Positions 47,803 through 57,948 of a stretch of DNA of 64,000 bases are shown piece by piece. The stretch's first letter is position 1. Each line of letters starts with the position of its first letter. A model generated the notes under the pieces. It was given only the letters and a program-made list of their open reading frames with translations, ran no database searches and was not told where the DNA came from. A program made the translations under genes and the position numbers. The stretch is from Cupriavidus sp. AU9028 (GTDB lineage: Bacteria > Pseudomonadota > Gammaproteobacteria > Burkholderiales > Burkholderiaceae), in assembly GCF_019795295.1 (NCBI RefSeq), contig NZ_JAIMCG010000017.1:48585-112584 (forward strand). The letters run 5' to 3'.

Positions 47803-49581
47803 ATGAAGCCGATCTGGATAGTCGACGACGATCAATCAATCCGCTGGGTCCTCGAAAAGGCCCTCGCACGCGAAAGCCTGCTGTCGCGCAGCTTCACCAA
47901 TGTGCGGGACGTGCTGGCCGCGCTGGAGGATGACGAGCCGCAGGTGTTGATCTCCGATATCCGCATGCCCGGCGGCTCCGGCCTCGATCTGCTGCAGGCG
48001 ATCAAGGCGCGCCATCCCGGCCTGCCGGTGATCGTGATGACGGCGTACTCCGATCTGGACAGTGCGGTGGCGGCGTTCCAGGGCGGCGCATTCGAATACC
48101 TGGCCAAGCCGTTCGACGTGGACAAGGCCGTCGAGCTGATCCGCCGCGCGCTCGAAGAGAGCCTGCGCGAGGAGGAGCTCGACGACCGGCTGCTCGATGC
48201 GCCGGAGATTCTCGGCCAGGCGCCGGCGATGCAGGACGTGTTCCGCGCGATCGGGCGGCTGTCGCAATCGAACGTGACGGTGCTGATCACCGGCGAGTCG
48301 GGCACCGGCAAGGAGCTGGTGGCGCGGGCCCTGCACAAGCACAGTCCGCGGGCGAGCGGCCCCTTCATCGCGCTGAACACCGCGGCGATTCCCAAGGACC
48401 TGCTGGAATCGGAGCTGTTCGGCCACGAGCGCGGCGCCTTCACCGGCGCGCAGACCATGCGGCGCGGCCGCTTCGAACAGGCCGAGGGCGGCACGCTGTT
48501 CCTCGACGAAATCGGCGACATGCCATTCGACCTGCAGACGCGCCTGCTGCGCGTGCTGTCCGACGGCAACTTCTATCGGGTGGGCGGACACAGTCCGCTG
48601 CGCGCCAATGTGCGCGTCATCGCGGCGACCCACCAGAACCTGGAGACGCGGGTAAAGGACGGGCTGTTCCGCGAGGACTTGTTCCACCGGCTCAACGTGA
48701 TCCGGCTGCGGCTGCCGTCGCTGCGCGAACGGCCGGAAGACATCACGCTGCTGGCGCGCCATTTCCTGCAGAAGAGCGCAAAGGAACTGGGCGTCGAGCC
48801 CAAGCGCATGTCCGACGAAGCGCTGTCTTATGTCAGCACGCTGCCGTTTCCAGGCAACGTGCGGCAGCTGGAAAACCTGTGCAACTGGCTGACCGTGATG
48901 GCGCCCGCGCAGACCATCGAGGTCAAGGATCTGCCGCGCGAGATGATCGGCGGCATGGCGGTGCCCCCGGCGGGGCAGGGTCTGGCCGGCATGGCGCCGG
49001 GCAACGCCGGTGCACGGGCATTCGAGCGCGACACCGCGATGGCGGAGGAGGGCGGCAATGCAGCCGCCGGCTTCTCCGGCGGCAGCGTGTTCGGCAGCGG
49101 GTTTGCAGGCGGCGCGGAGCCGGATGCGCCAGGCGGCGAGCGCGCGAGCGAGGCAGGAGCCAGCGGATTCATGGCACGCCCGGCCGGTGCGCCGTTCGGC
49201 GGCATGGCGGGTCTTGGCGGCGGCTCGGCCGGGCCGGCACCGAACGGTAGCCTTGCCGGCGGGGCCGGCTTCGCTGCGACAGCCGCTGGGGGGCTTGGCG
49301 GCATGGGCGCCGGCATGGGCGCTGGCATGGGCGCCGGCATGGGCGCAAGCAGTGCGGCAGCGCCATCGCCCGGCTGGGAAAGCCTGCTGGCCGGCGAAGC
49401 CCGCGCCATGCTGGAAGCGGGGCAGCCGGAGGTGATGGACGCGTTGACGCGGCGCTTCGAAAAGGCGGTGCTGGAAGCCGCGCTGGGCGTGACCCGCGGT
49501 CGGCGGGTCGAGGCGGCGACGCGGCTTGGCATCGGCCGCAACACCATCACCCGCAAGCTGCAGGAGCTGGGCTTCGATTGA
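47803..49581 (+). CDS. glnG: Nitrogen-regulation response regulator NtrC with an expanded linker
   Basis: This 592-residue protein has a receiver domain (phospho-Asp about residue 52 in LISDIRMPG) and an AAA+ sigma-54 activator domain. The latter includes GESGTGKE Walker A, GAFTGA at about 211-216 and GGTLFLDEIGDMP. A Fis-type HTH forms the C-terminus (LGIGRNTITRKLQELGFD). It activates glnA and other nitrogen genes. Typical NtrC is 470-510 residues. The excess is a Gly/Ala/Met-rich linker of about 150 residues between the AAA+ and HTH domains, with four tandem GMGA units. Confidence 0.95.
   Translation: MKPIWIVDDDQSIRWVLEKALARESLLSRSFTNVRDVLAALEDDEPQVLISDIRMPGGSGLDLLQAIKARHPGLPVIVMTAYSDLDSAVAAFQGGAFEYLAKPFDVDKAVELIRRALEESLREEELDDRLLDAPEILGQAPAMQDVFRAIGRLSQSNVTVLITGESGTGKELVARALHKHSPRASGPFIALNTAAIPKDLLESELFGHERGAFTGAQTMRRGRFEQAEGGTLFLDEIGDMPFDLQTRLLRVLSDGNFYRVGGHSPLRANVRVIAATHQNLETRVKDGLFREDLFHRLNVIRLRLPSLRERPEDITLLARHFLQKSAKELGVEPKRMSDEALSYVSTLPFPGNVRQLENLCNWLTVMAPAQTIEVKDLPREMIGGMAVPPAGQGLAGMAPGNAGARAFERDTAMAEEGGNAAAGFSGGSVFGSGFAGGAEPDAPGGERASEAGASGFMARPAGAPFGGMAGLGGGSAGPAPNGSLAGGAGFAATAAGGLGGMGAGMGAGMGAGMGASSAAAPSPGWESLLAGEARAMLEAGQPEVMDALTRRFEKAVLEAALGVTRGRRVEAATRLGIGRNTITRKLQELGFD
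49300..49347 (+). repeat. Four tandem 12-bp units encoding GMGA in glnG
   Basis: GGCATGGGCGCC and three copies differing only in the last base run in frame through the NtrC linker. Confidence 0.95.
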
Positions 49582-49626
49582 CGGCGCCTGGCGCGCTTGC
49601 CCTGCGCGAGCGGCGCGGGCAGCGGC

Positions 49627-50877
49627 TCATCCGAACTTGCGCCGCGCGTCCAGGGCCAGACCGGAGCCGATGCCGCCGAAGCGGTCGCCCTCGACCTTGC
49701 GCGCCGCCGGCAGCAGCGCCGACAGGCGCTCGCGCAGCACCGGCACGCCGCTGGAGCCGCCGGTAAACAACACCGTATCGACGCGCTCGGCTGCCACGCC
49801 GGCGTCCGCCAACAGTGCGCGCACCGCGGCTTCGATGCGAGCGACGGGCTTTTCCACCGCGGCGTCGAACGCGGGACGGGACACCGTCAACGTCTGGCCC
49901 GGCGCGATGCGGTCCATCGCCATTTCCGTCACCTCGCTCGAGGACAGCGCGATCTTCGCCTCTTCCACCTGCATCGCCAGCCAATGCCCGCTGCGGTCGT
50001 CGATCAGCCGCAACAGCCGGTCCAGCGGAGCCGTGTCGGCCGCGTCGCGATAGTTGTCCATCACGTGGGCGCGCGCCTTCCGAGTGTAGATGCGATTGAT
50101 GGTGTGCCAGGCCGCCAGATCGAAGTAGTAGCCCGACGGCATCGGCTTGCCGTTGCGCAGCGTGCCGCCCAGGCCAAGCCACGGCATCGCGGTGGCCAGG
50201 CTCAGCTGCTGGTCGAAATCCGTGCCGCCGAGATGGACGCCGCCGTTGGCCAGAATGTCGTCGCGGCGGTCGGCGCGATTCGCACGGTCGGGGGAGAGGC
50301 GCACCAGCGAGAAGTCCGAGGTGCCGCCGCCGATATCGGCCACCAGTACCAGCGCCTCCGCCGTCATCGTCGCCTCGTAGTTGAACGCGGCCGCGATCGG
50401 TTCGAACTGGAATTCGATCTCGGCAAAGCCGGCGGCTCGCGCGATCTCGCCCAGGGTGTCCTCGGCCAGCCGGTCCGCGGCCGGGTCGTCGTCGATGAAA
50501 TGGACAGGCCGGCCCAGCACCGCGCGGTCGAAGGTCACGCCCGCGGCCGCTTCCGCGCGTCGCTTCAGTTCACCGATGAAGTGGGCAAGCAGGTCGCGAA
50601 ATGGCACCGGCCGGCCCATCAGCTCGGTACTTTCCTCGATCATCGACGTGCCCAGCACGCTCTTGAGCGAACGCATCATCCGCCCTTCGTAACCGGCCAG
50701 ATAGTCGGCCAGCGCCGCGCGGCCGTAGCGGATCAGCGGTTCCTCGGCGTGGAAGAACAGCACCGATGGCAGCGAGTCGCGCCCGTCTTCGAGCGGCAGC
50801 AGGGTGGGCTGGCCGGGCCGCAGCCAGCCGACGGTGGAATTGGAGGTGCCGAAATCGAGGCCGCAGGCGTGAGGCAT
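49627..50877 (-). CDS. Hsp70-family chaperone, YegD-like
   Basis: This 416-residue protein has the actin-fold ATPase of Hsp70: phosphate-1 GLDFGTSNSTVG, phosphate-2 ADIGGGTSDFSLV and the adenosine segment FTGGSSGVPVL. It lacks the C-terminal substrate-binding domain and lid, as in YegD. The start at MPHACG is preferred since GGGA lies close upstream; another ATG is five codons earlier. A client is unknown. Confidence 0.9.
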   Translation of the reverse strand: MPHACGLDFGTSNSTVGWLRPGQPTLLPLEDGRDSLPSVLFFHAEEPLIRYGRAALADYLAGYEGRMMRSLKSVLGTSMIEESTELMGRPVPFRDLLAHFIGELKRRAEAAAGVTFDRAVLGRPVHFIDDDPAADRLAEDTLGEIARAAGFAEIEFQFEPIAAAFNYEATMTAEALVLVADIGGGTSDFSLVRLSPDRANRADRRDDILANGGVHLGGTDFDQQLSLATAMPWLGLGGTLRNGKPMPSGYYFDLAAWHTINRIYTRKARAHVMDNYRDAADTAPLDRLLRLIDDRSGHWLAMQVEEAKIALSSSEVTEMAMDRIAPGQTLTVSRPAFDAAVEKPVARIEAAVRALLADAGVAAERVDTVLFTGGSSGVPVLRERLSALLPAARKVEGDRFGGIGSGLALDARRKFG

Positions 50878-50980
50878 GGGAGTTCCCGGCATGGCCGGTC
50901 AGTCGGAAAAGCCGCGCATGATAGCAAGCCGCGGCGACGGCGTAGCGACATCCCGCCGCCAGCCGCGGCGGCGAGTCCGG

Positions 50981-51775
50981 TCAGCCGTGGCGGGCGGCCA
51001 GCAGCAGGGCGGCCATCTCGGCGAAGCCTTCGCCGCCCGCGGCGTCGGTGACGTAGGCTGGCGCATGCGGCAGCTCGTGCAGCACCTCGCGCACGTTCGC
51101 CACGCCGACCGACAGCGGGAAGTGCTCGAACATGGCCGCATCGTTGGCCGAGTCGCCAATGAACAGCCACTCTTCCTTGTTCGCGTCCACATCGTCGCCC
51201 AGCAGTTCCGCGACGCACAGCCGGCTCATGCTCAGCTTGTCGTGCCTGCCGAACCAGCCGTTGACGTGGATCGAGCTGACCGTGGCGGTCATGCCGGCCT
51301 CACGCATCATCAGGGCGATGCGCTCGACCGCCGCCGGCGGCAGCGGCGCGACATCCTCGGCATGGTCGACGGCCAGGTCGGCCGCATGCCAGTGCTGGTC
51401 GGAGGCCAGCGCGCAGCCGGGCACCTCGCGCAGGATGCGCGCGCCCAGTTCGGCGATCCGCTCCAGGTTGCGGCGCCGCGTGGCCTCGTCGTCCAGGTAG
51501 CGGGTATGCAGACGGCCCTCGCGCAGATGGGAGTAGAACGCGCCGTTCTCCCCGATGATCGCGTCCACCGGCCAGAGCCGGGTCAGGATCTCCGCCCAGG
51601 CGATGCAGCGGCCGGTGACCGGAATCACGTGCAGTCCCGCCCGGCGCAGCGCGTCGATCGCCGAGTAGGTGGCAGCGGGCAGGCGTCCGCCGGTGGTCAG
51701 CGTGCCGTCGATATCGGTCAGGACGCCGCGTACCCGGCGCAGGGAAGAAGGGTCTAGGGTATGGATCGGTTGCAT
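50981..51775 (-). CDS. HAD-superfamily phosphatase, class IIB (Cof-like)
   Basis: This 264-residue HAD phosphatase has the nucleophile motif TDIDGTL, VTGR for motif II and the distal GDSANDAAMF motif. The cap region between them is of the IIB type. It is divergent from the phosphate-controlled ugp operon, sharing its regulatory region. That makes a phosphate-scavenging role possible but unproven. Confidence 0.9.
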   Translation of the reverse strand: MQPIHTLDPSSLRRVRGVLTDIDGTLTTGGRLPAATYSAIDALRRAGLHVIPVTGRCIAWAEILTRLWPVDAIIGENGAFYSHLREGRLHTRYLDDEATRRRNLERIAELGARILREVPGCALASDQHWHAADLAVDHAEDVAPLPPAAVERIALMMREAGMTATVSSIHVNGWFGRHDKLSMSRLCVAELLGDDVDANKEEWLFIGDSANDAAMFEHFPLSVGVANVREVLHELPHAPAYVTDAAGGEGFAEMAALLLAARHG

Positions 51776-51808
51776 GGCGGCGCATTGTACCGGGCACCGG
51801 ATTAGAGG

Positions 51809-51830
51809 ATGTCATCAAATCGTCACGAAA
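51809..51830. promoter_or_regulatory. PhoB box 1 upstream of ugpB
   Basis: ATGTCAT-CAAA-TCGTCAC-GAAA is a good match to tandem PhoB half-sites. A TAAGGT about 11 bp after the second half-site could be the -10. Confidence 0.65.
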
Positions 51831-51898
51831 GGAAATCGTAAGGTTCCATTGGTACAAACGCGCCTTTTGCGTGACGGGTACGGAGGAGTAACATCCGA

Positions 51899-51916
51899 CT
51901 GTCATAAAAAATGCAT
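51899..51916. promoter_or_regulatory. PhoB box 2 upstream of ugpB
   Basis: CTGTCAT-AAAA-AATGCAT contains one perfect PhoB half-site and a weaker second. It lies 54 bp before the ugpB start. Confidence 0.65.
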
Positions 51917-51969
51917 AAATTCGGCCTCGGAATTCCGACCCGAAGATAGCGAAAAAAGGAGAGCCGTCG

Positions 51970-53295
51970 ATGTCCATTCCTCGTACCACGAAGCTGGCCG
52001 CCGCAATTGCCGCTGCCGCAGCCCTGTGCGGCGCCGGCACCGCGCATGCCGCCGTCGAGATCCAGTGGTGGCACGCCATGCAAGGCGCGCTGAACGACAA
52101 GGTGAACGAGATCGCCAACAAGTTCAACGCCAGCCAGTCCGACTACAAGATCGTGCCGGTCAACAAGGGCAACTACGACGAGACCATGGCGGCGGGCATT
52201 GCGGCCTTCCGTGCCGGTGGCGCGCCGGCCATCCTGCAGGTCTTCGAAGTCGGCACCGCGACCATGATGAGCGCCAAGGGCGCGATCAAGCCGGTATCCA
52301 CGGTGATGAAGGAAGCGGGCGAGAAGTTTGACCAGAGCGTCTATATCCCCGCGGTCGCCGGCTACTACACCTCGGCTAGCGGCGAGATGCTGTCGTTCCC
52401 GTTCAACAGCTCGACCACGGTGTTCTATTACAACAAGGACGCCTTCAAGAAGGCCGGTCTCGATCCGGAAAAGCCGCCCAAGACCTGGCCGGAAGTGATG
52501 CAGTACTCCGCCAAGATCAAGGCCTCCGGCGGCAACTGCGCCTACACCACCGACTGGCAGGGCTGGGTCCATCTGGAGAGCTTCTCGGCGTGGCACAACA
52601 CGCTGTATTCGAGCAAGAACAATGGCTTCGGCGGCACCGATACGCGCCTGCTGTTCAACAGCCCGCTGCATGTCAAGCACATCGGCAACCTGCAGGACAT
52701 GGTGAAGAAGGGTTACTTCAGCTACGGCGGCCGCAAGGCGGAGTCGGGTGCCAAGTTCTATAACGGCGAATGCGCGATGTTCACCGGCTCGTCGGCGACG
52801 CTGGCCAACGTGCGCAAGAACGCCAAGTTCGCCTATGCCGTGGCGCAGCTGCCGTACTACCCGGACGTGCAGGGCGCTCCGCAGAACACCATCATCGGCG
52901 GCGCCTCGCTGTGGGTGATGAGCGGTCGCAAGGCCGACGAGTACAAGGGCGTGGCCAAGTTCTTCAGCTACCTGTCGCGCCCCGAAGTTCAGGCCGACTG
53001 GCACCAGGCCACCGGCTACCTGCCGGTGACGACGGCAGCCTACGAGCTGACGAAGAAGTCCGGTTTCTATGAGAAGAACCCGGGCGCCGACGTGTCGGTG
53101 CAGCAGATGGTCGTGAAGACCACCGACAAGTCGCGCGGCGTGCGTCTGGGCAACATGGTCCAGGTCCGTACCGTGGTCGACGAAGAGCTGGAAGCCGTCT
53201 GGGCCGGCAAGAAGGAGCCCAAGGAAGCGCTCGATACCGCGGTCAAGCGCGGCAACGAGCTGCTGGAACGCTTCCAGCGCACCGCGCGCCAGTAA
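51970..53295 (+). CDS. ugpB: sn-Glycerol-3-phosphate ABC transporter, periplasmic binding protein
   Basis: This 441-residue protein has a signal peptide (cleavage after about residue 27, GTAHA). Markers are [37 protein letters not shown] and [17 protein letters not shown]. It binds glycerol-3-phosphate or its diesters in the periplasm for the UgpAEC permease. GGAGA lies eight bases upstream. PhoB boxes upstream imply induction by phosphate starvation. Confidence 0.96.
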   Translation: MSIPRTTKLAAAIAAAAALCGAGTAHAAVEIQWWHAMQGALNDKVNEIANKFNASQSDYKIVPVNKGNYDETMAAGIAAFRAGGAPAILQVFEVGTATMMSAKGAIKPVSTVMKEAGEKFDQSVYIPAVAGYYTSASGEMLSFPFNSSTTVFYYNKDAFKKAGLDPEKPPKTWPEVMQYSAKIKASGGNCAYTTDWQGWVHLESFSAWHNTLYSSKNNGFGGTDTRLLFNSPLHVKHIGNLQDMVKKGYFSYGGRKAESGAKFYNGECAMFTGSSATLANVRKNAKFAYAVAQLPYYPDVQGAPQNTIIGGASLWVMSGRKADEYKGVAKFFSYLSRPEVQADWHQATGYLPVTTAAYELTKKSGFYEKNPGADVSVQQMVVKTTDKSRGVRLGNMVQVRTVVDEELEAVWAGKKEPKEALDTAVKRGNELLERFQRTARQ

Positions 53296-53302
53296 GGCCG
53301 CC

Positions 53303-53387
53303 GGCCGCTGCCACATCCTGCCCGTCGCTGCGGGCAAGGCTGACGGCAGCGGCCTTATCCCATCTTACGGGGCCGGCTTCCGGCCCC
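53303..53387 (+). other. Two strong hairpins between ugpB and ugpA
   Basis: GGCCGCTGCC (53303-53312) and GGCAGCGGCC (53345-53354) form one 10-bp stem with an inner GCCCG/CGGGC stem. GGGGCCGG-N3-CCGGCCCC (53369-53387) forms another, followed by TCAGTTTT. Such stems after a binding-protein gene often protect its mRNA and lower expression of the permease genes. Confidence 0.75.
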
Positions 53388-53403
53388 TCAGTTTTCACCT
53401 CGC

Positions 53404-54285
53404 ATGGAAAAACGGGTCGTCTTTCGCTCGCCCTGGCTGCCGTATCTGCTGGTCGCGCCGCAGATCGCAATCACGCTGGTCTTTTTCTTCTGGCCCGCCG
53501 GCCAGGCGCTGTACCAGTCCGTCCTGCAGCAGGACGCCTTCGGCATCAGCCTCGAATACGTCGGCGCCGCCAACTTCGAGATGCTGTGGAACGACCCGAA
53601 CTATCTGGAGTCGTTCCGCATCACCGCGGTCTTTGCCGCCGGCGTGGCGCTGGTCGGCATGTCGTTCGCGCTGCTGCTCGCCTATTTCGCCGATCGCGCC
53701 CTGCGCGCGGCGACCGCCTACAAGACGCTGCTGATCTGGCCGTACGCGGTCGCGCCCGCGGTGGCCGGCGTGCTGTGGATGTTCCTGTTCAATCCGACGC
53801 TGGGCATCGTCTCGTACGGTCTGCATGCGCTGGGCGTCGACTGGAACTTCCTGCTCAATGGCAACCAGGCGATGCTGCTGGTGGTCATTGCCGCCGCGTG
53901 GAAGCAGGTCAGCTACAACTTCCTGTTCTTCCTCGCCGGGCTGCAGAGCATTCCGCGCTCGCTGATCGAGGCCGCCGCCATCGACGGGGCAGGGCCGTGG
54001 CGCCGCTTCTGGTCGATCGTGTTTCCGCTGCTGTCGCCGACCACGTTCTTCCTGATGGTGATCAATATCGTCTATGCCTTCTTCGATACGTTCGCCATCA
54101 TCGACGCGGTGACGCACGGCGGTCCGTTCAATTCGACCAACACGCTGGTCTACAAGGTGTTCCACGACGGCTTCCGCGGCATGGACATCGGCGGTTCCGC
54201 CGCGCAGTCCGTGGTGCTGATGGGCATCGTGATCCTGCTGACCGTGGTGCAGTTCCGCTACGTCGAGCGCAAGGTGCAGTACTGA
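53404..54285 (+). CDS. ugpA: sn-Glycerol-3-phosphate ABC transporter permease UgpA
   Basis: This 293-residue permease has six membrane helices and the EAA loop [20 protein letters not shown] that contacts the ATPase. The N-terminus ([28 protein letters not shown]) is typical of UgpA. The ATG follows a strong hairpin and has no clear SD, so its translation may be limited. Confidence 0.96.
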   Translation: MEKRVVFRSPWLPYLLVAPQIAITLVFFFWPAGQALYQSVLQQDAFGISLEYVGAANFEMLWNDPNYLESFRITAVFAAGVALVGMSFALLLAYFADRALRAATAYKTLLIWPYAVAPAVAGVLWMFLFNPTLGIVSYGLHALGVDWNFLLNGNQAMLLVVIAAAWKQVSYNFLFFLAGLQSIPRSLIEAAAIDGAGPWRRFWSIVFPLLSPTTFFLMVINIVYAFFDTFAIIDAVTHGGPFNSTNTLVYKVFHDGFRGMDIGGSAAQSVVLMGIVILLTVVQFRYVERKVQY

Positions 54286-54290
54286 AATCC

Positions 54291-54320
54291 GGCGCGCCTT
54301 CCCCGCGGGAAGGGCGCGCC
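54291..54320 (+). other. Strong hairpin between ugpA and ugpE
   Basis: GGCGCGCCTTCCC pairs with GGGAAGGGCGCGCC (one bulged G) around a three-base loop, right after the ugpA stop. No T-run follows. Confidence 0.8.
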
Positions 54321-54372
54321 GCTGCCGGCTCGCCGGCGAACGACTATTCCGCGAATTTCTGGCATCCCTGAC

Positions 54373-55221
54373 ATGGTAGAACGCCGTCCCTTCCTGGACT
54401 TCCTCACGCATCTGGTGCTGATCGTCGGCATCCTGATCGTGGCCTTTCCGGTCTACGTGACCTTCGTCGCCTCGACGCTGACGGCCGAAGAGGTGCTCGA
54501 TGCGCCGATGACGCTGATTCCGGGCGCGCACTTCCTGGAGAACTACCGCACGGTGCTGTTCTCCGGCGTGGGCGTGGCCGCCTCGCCGGTGTCGACCATG
54601 ATGATGAACAGCATGGTGATGGCGCTGGGTATCGCGCTGGGCAAGATCGCCATCTCGATCATCTCCGCCTTCGCCGTGGTGTACTTCAAGTTCCCGCTGC
54701 GCAAGACCTTCTTCTGGATGATCTTCATCACGCTGATGCTGCCGGTGGAAGTGCGCATCCTGCCGACCTACGAGGTGGTGTCGGACCTGGGCATGCTCGA
54801 CAGCTATGTGGGCCTGACCGTGCCGCTGATCGCGTCGGCGACGGCGACCTTCCTGTTCCGGCAGTTCTTCCTGACGATTCCCGACGAGCTGGCCGAGGCG
54901 GCCCGCATCGACGGCGCGAGCCCGATGCGCTTCTTCGTCGACGTGGTGCTGCCGCTGTCCAAGACCAGCATCGCGGCGCTGTTCGTCATCCAGTTCATCT
55001 ACGGCTGGAACCAGTACCTGTGGCCGCTGCTGATCACGACGCAGAAGTCGATGACGCCGGTGGTGGTGGGCGTGACGCAGATGATCTCGCGCTCCGGCGA
55101 CGCTGCCACCGAATGGAACCTGGTCATGGCAACCGTGATGCTGGCGATGATCCCGCCGGCGGTGGTGGTGCTGCTGATGCAGAAGTGGTTCGTCAAGGGG
55201 CTGGTGGAGACGGAGAAGTAG
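54373..55221 (+). CDS. ugpE: sn-Glycerol-3-phosphate ABC transporter permease UgpE
   Basis: This 282-residue second permease has six membrane helices and the EAA loop [41 protein letters not shown] near the start and the [19 protein letters not shown] segment are typical. It pairs with UgpA. No good SD precedes the ATG. Confidence 0.96.
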   Translation: MVERRPFLDFLTHLVLIVGILIVAFPVYVTFVASTLTAEEVLDAPMTLIPGAHFLENYRTVLFSGVGVAASPVSTMMMNSMVMALGIALGKIAISIISAFAVVYFKFPLRKTFFWMIFITLMLPVEVRILPTYEVVSDLGMLDSYVGLTVPLIASATATFLFRQFFLTIPDELAEAARIDGASPMRFFVDVVLPLSKTSIAALFVIQFIYGWNQYLWPLLITTQKSMTPVVVGVTQMISRSGDAATEWNLVMATVMLAMIPPAVVVLLMQKWFVKGLVETEK

Positions 55222-55253
55222 GGCGTTTTTTTCGGGGGGGCTCGGGTCAATTG

Positions 55254-55373
55254 CCCTCTCCCCCAACCCCTCTCCCGCTGGGCGGGAGAGGGGAGCAATC
55301 CACCAGCATCCCGATTCCCGTCGGTGTGCTCCCCTCGCCCGCTTGCGGGAGAGGGGCCGGGGGAGAGGGCAGT
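55254..55373. repeat. REP-like palindromic repeat, GGGAGAGGG family, copy 4
   Basis: Two units with CCCTCTCCC/GGGAGAGGG arms lie inside the ugp operon, between ugpE and ugpC. Confidence 0.8.
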
Positions 55374-55449
55374 GGACCACCGCCGCCCCCGGCACCAAAC
55401 AGACAATCGCATTGAACCCGGGCCCAACCGGCCCCAGAAGACAACAACG

Positions 55450-56562
<1,113 letters not shown>

Positions 56563-56572
56563 GGCGCGCGAT

Positions 56573-56768
56573 GCCCTCTCCCCCGACCCCTCTCCCGCAA
56601 GCGGGCGAGGGGAGAACACCGACCGGATCTGACACCCTGCCGGTTTGCTCCCCTCTCCCGCCCGGCGGGAGAGGGGCCGGGGGAGAGGGCACTCCGTCCG
56701 CAGCGAATGTCATGAGCCCGTCTTTCTCCCCTCTCCCGCCCGGCGGGAGAGGGGCCGGGGGAGAGGGC
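56573..56768. repeat. REP-like palindromic repeats, GGGAGAGGG family, copy 5 (three units)
   Basis: Three CCCTCTCCC/GGGAGAGGG-type palindromes are packed between ugpC and ugpQ. The last two are nearly identical. Confidence 0.85.
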
Positions 56769-56807
56769 AATGCACCACCGACCTTCCCCATATCCGTCAA
56801 GCCACCC

Positions 56808-57578
56808 ATGCCGACCGATACTCGTAACCTCCCCGCCTGGCCCTATCCCCGCACCATCGCCCATCGTGGCGCCGGCAAGCTGGCGCCGGAGAACACGCTG
56901 GCCGCAATGCGCCATGGCGCGAGCTTCGGCTACCGGATGTTCGAGTTCGACGTCAAGCTCTCCGGCGACGGGCGCGCGGTGCTGCTGCACGACGCCACGC
57001 TGGACCGCACCACCAGCGGGCGGGGCAGGGCCGATGCGCTGACCCTGGCGGAACTGGTATCGCTCGATGCGGGTTCCTGGCACGGACCGGCCTTCGCTGG
57101 CGAACCGGTGCCGACGCTGGCCGCCGTGGCGCGCTATCTGCGCGCCAACGATCTCCACGCCAACATCGAGATCAAGCCAGTGCCGGGCGCGGAAGCCCGT
57201 ACGGGCGCCGCCGTGGCGCTGGACGCCTTGTCGCTGTGGGCGGACGCCAGCGTGCCGCCATTGCTGTCCTCGTTCTCCCAGGAAGCCCTGGCGGCGGCGC
57301 GCCGGGTCGCGCCCGCGCTGCCGCGCGCCTTGCTGCTGGACAAGCTGCCGCCGGACTGGCTGGACCGGCTGCGCCAGCTCGATTGCGTGGCGCTCGATGT
57401 CAATCACCGCGAACTCGATGAGAATGTGGTGAAAAAGGCTCACGAGTCCGGCTTTCGGGTCGCCTGCTACACCGTCAACGACCCCGAACGGGCGGCGCAG
57501 CTGCTGGCGTGGGGCGTCGATGGCGTGATCACCGACCTGGTTGACCGCATCCCTCCGGTCCCTGCCGACGGCAACTGA
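56808..57578 (+). CDS. ugpQ: Glycerophosphodiester phosphodiesterase
   Basis: This 256-residue TIM-barrel enzyme splits glycerophosphodiesters to glycerol-3-phosphate and an alcohol. It has the catalytic AHRGAGKLAPENTLAAM and EFDVKLSGDGRAVLLHDATLDRTT motifs, IEIKP, and the C-terminal WGVDGVITDL. No signal peptide is seen, so it acts in the cytoplasm on imported diesters. It completes the ugp operon. Confidence 0.95.
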   Translation: MPTDTRNLPAWPYPRTIAHRGAGKLAPENTLAAMRHGASFGYRMFEFDVKLSGDGRAVLLHDATLDRTTSGRGRADALTLAELVSLDAGSWHGPAFAGEPVPTLAAVARYLRANDLHANIEIKPVPGAEARTGAAVALDALSLWADASVPPLLSSFSQEALAAARRVAPALPRALLLDKLPPDWLDRLRQLDCVALDVNHRELDENVVKKAHESGFRVACYTVNDPERAAQLLAWGVDGVITDLVDRIPPVPADGN

Positions 57579-57948
57579 AGCCGGACCGAAACCGGCGCAA
57601 AACCGGTCCGGTCGCGCGCGAAAAGGCGTATCGAAAGGCCGCTGTAAGCAAGTGACGTAAAAAAGCCGCACTTTTGTGCCATGCCGGGGTTGGGCAGGGA
57701 TGCCCGTGCATGCCAACGTCAAAAGAGGCTGGCCGTTTTCTCAAACGTGCTATTCTTACGCGCAGTGAAGACTTAGGTCCTTCCTCGCACAACTTGCCCC
57801 AACCGGCTTCTGTGTAACGGCACCGCAAGGTGCCGTTTGCTTAGTCGCCCTTCTGAGTTGTTTGCAATCCGCTAACCGGTCAAGCCGTGTCGCGGAAGGT
57901 TGATAAACCCGCTTAACTCCGGCAGACCCGGAGAATAGTGAGCGCCCC
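57579..57948. other. Leader region of odhA with a GCAA-loop hairpin
   Basis: This 370-bp gap contains no gene. A perfect 9-bp stem, AACGGCACC-GCAA-GGTGCCGTT, lies at 57816-57837 and is followed only by TGC. A TATTCT at about 57750 could be a -10, without a good -35. The odhA start has no strong SD. Confidence 0.55.

Noticed and set aside
56573-56768. CRISPR array
   Set aside because: Repeats are palindromic REP-like units with irregular spacing, no unique spacers and no cas genes.
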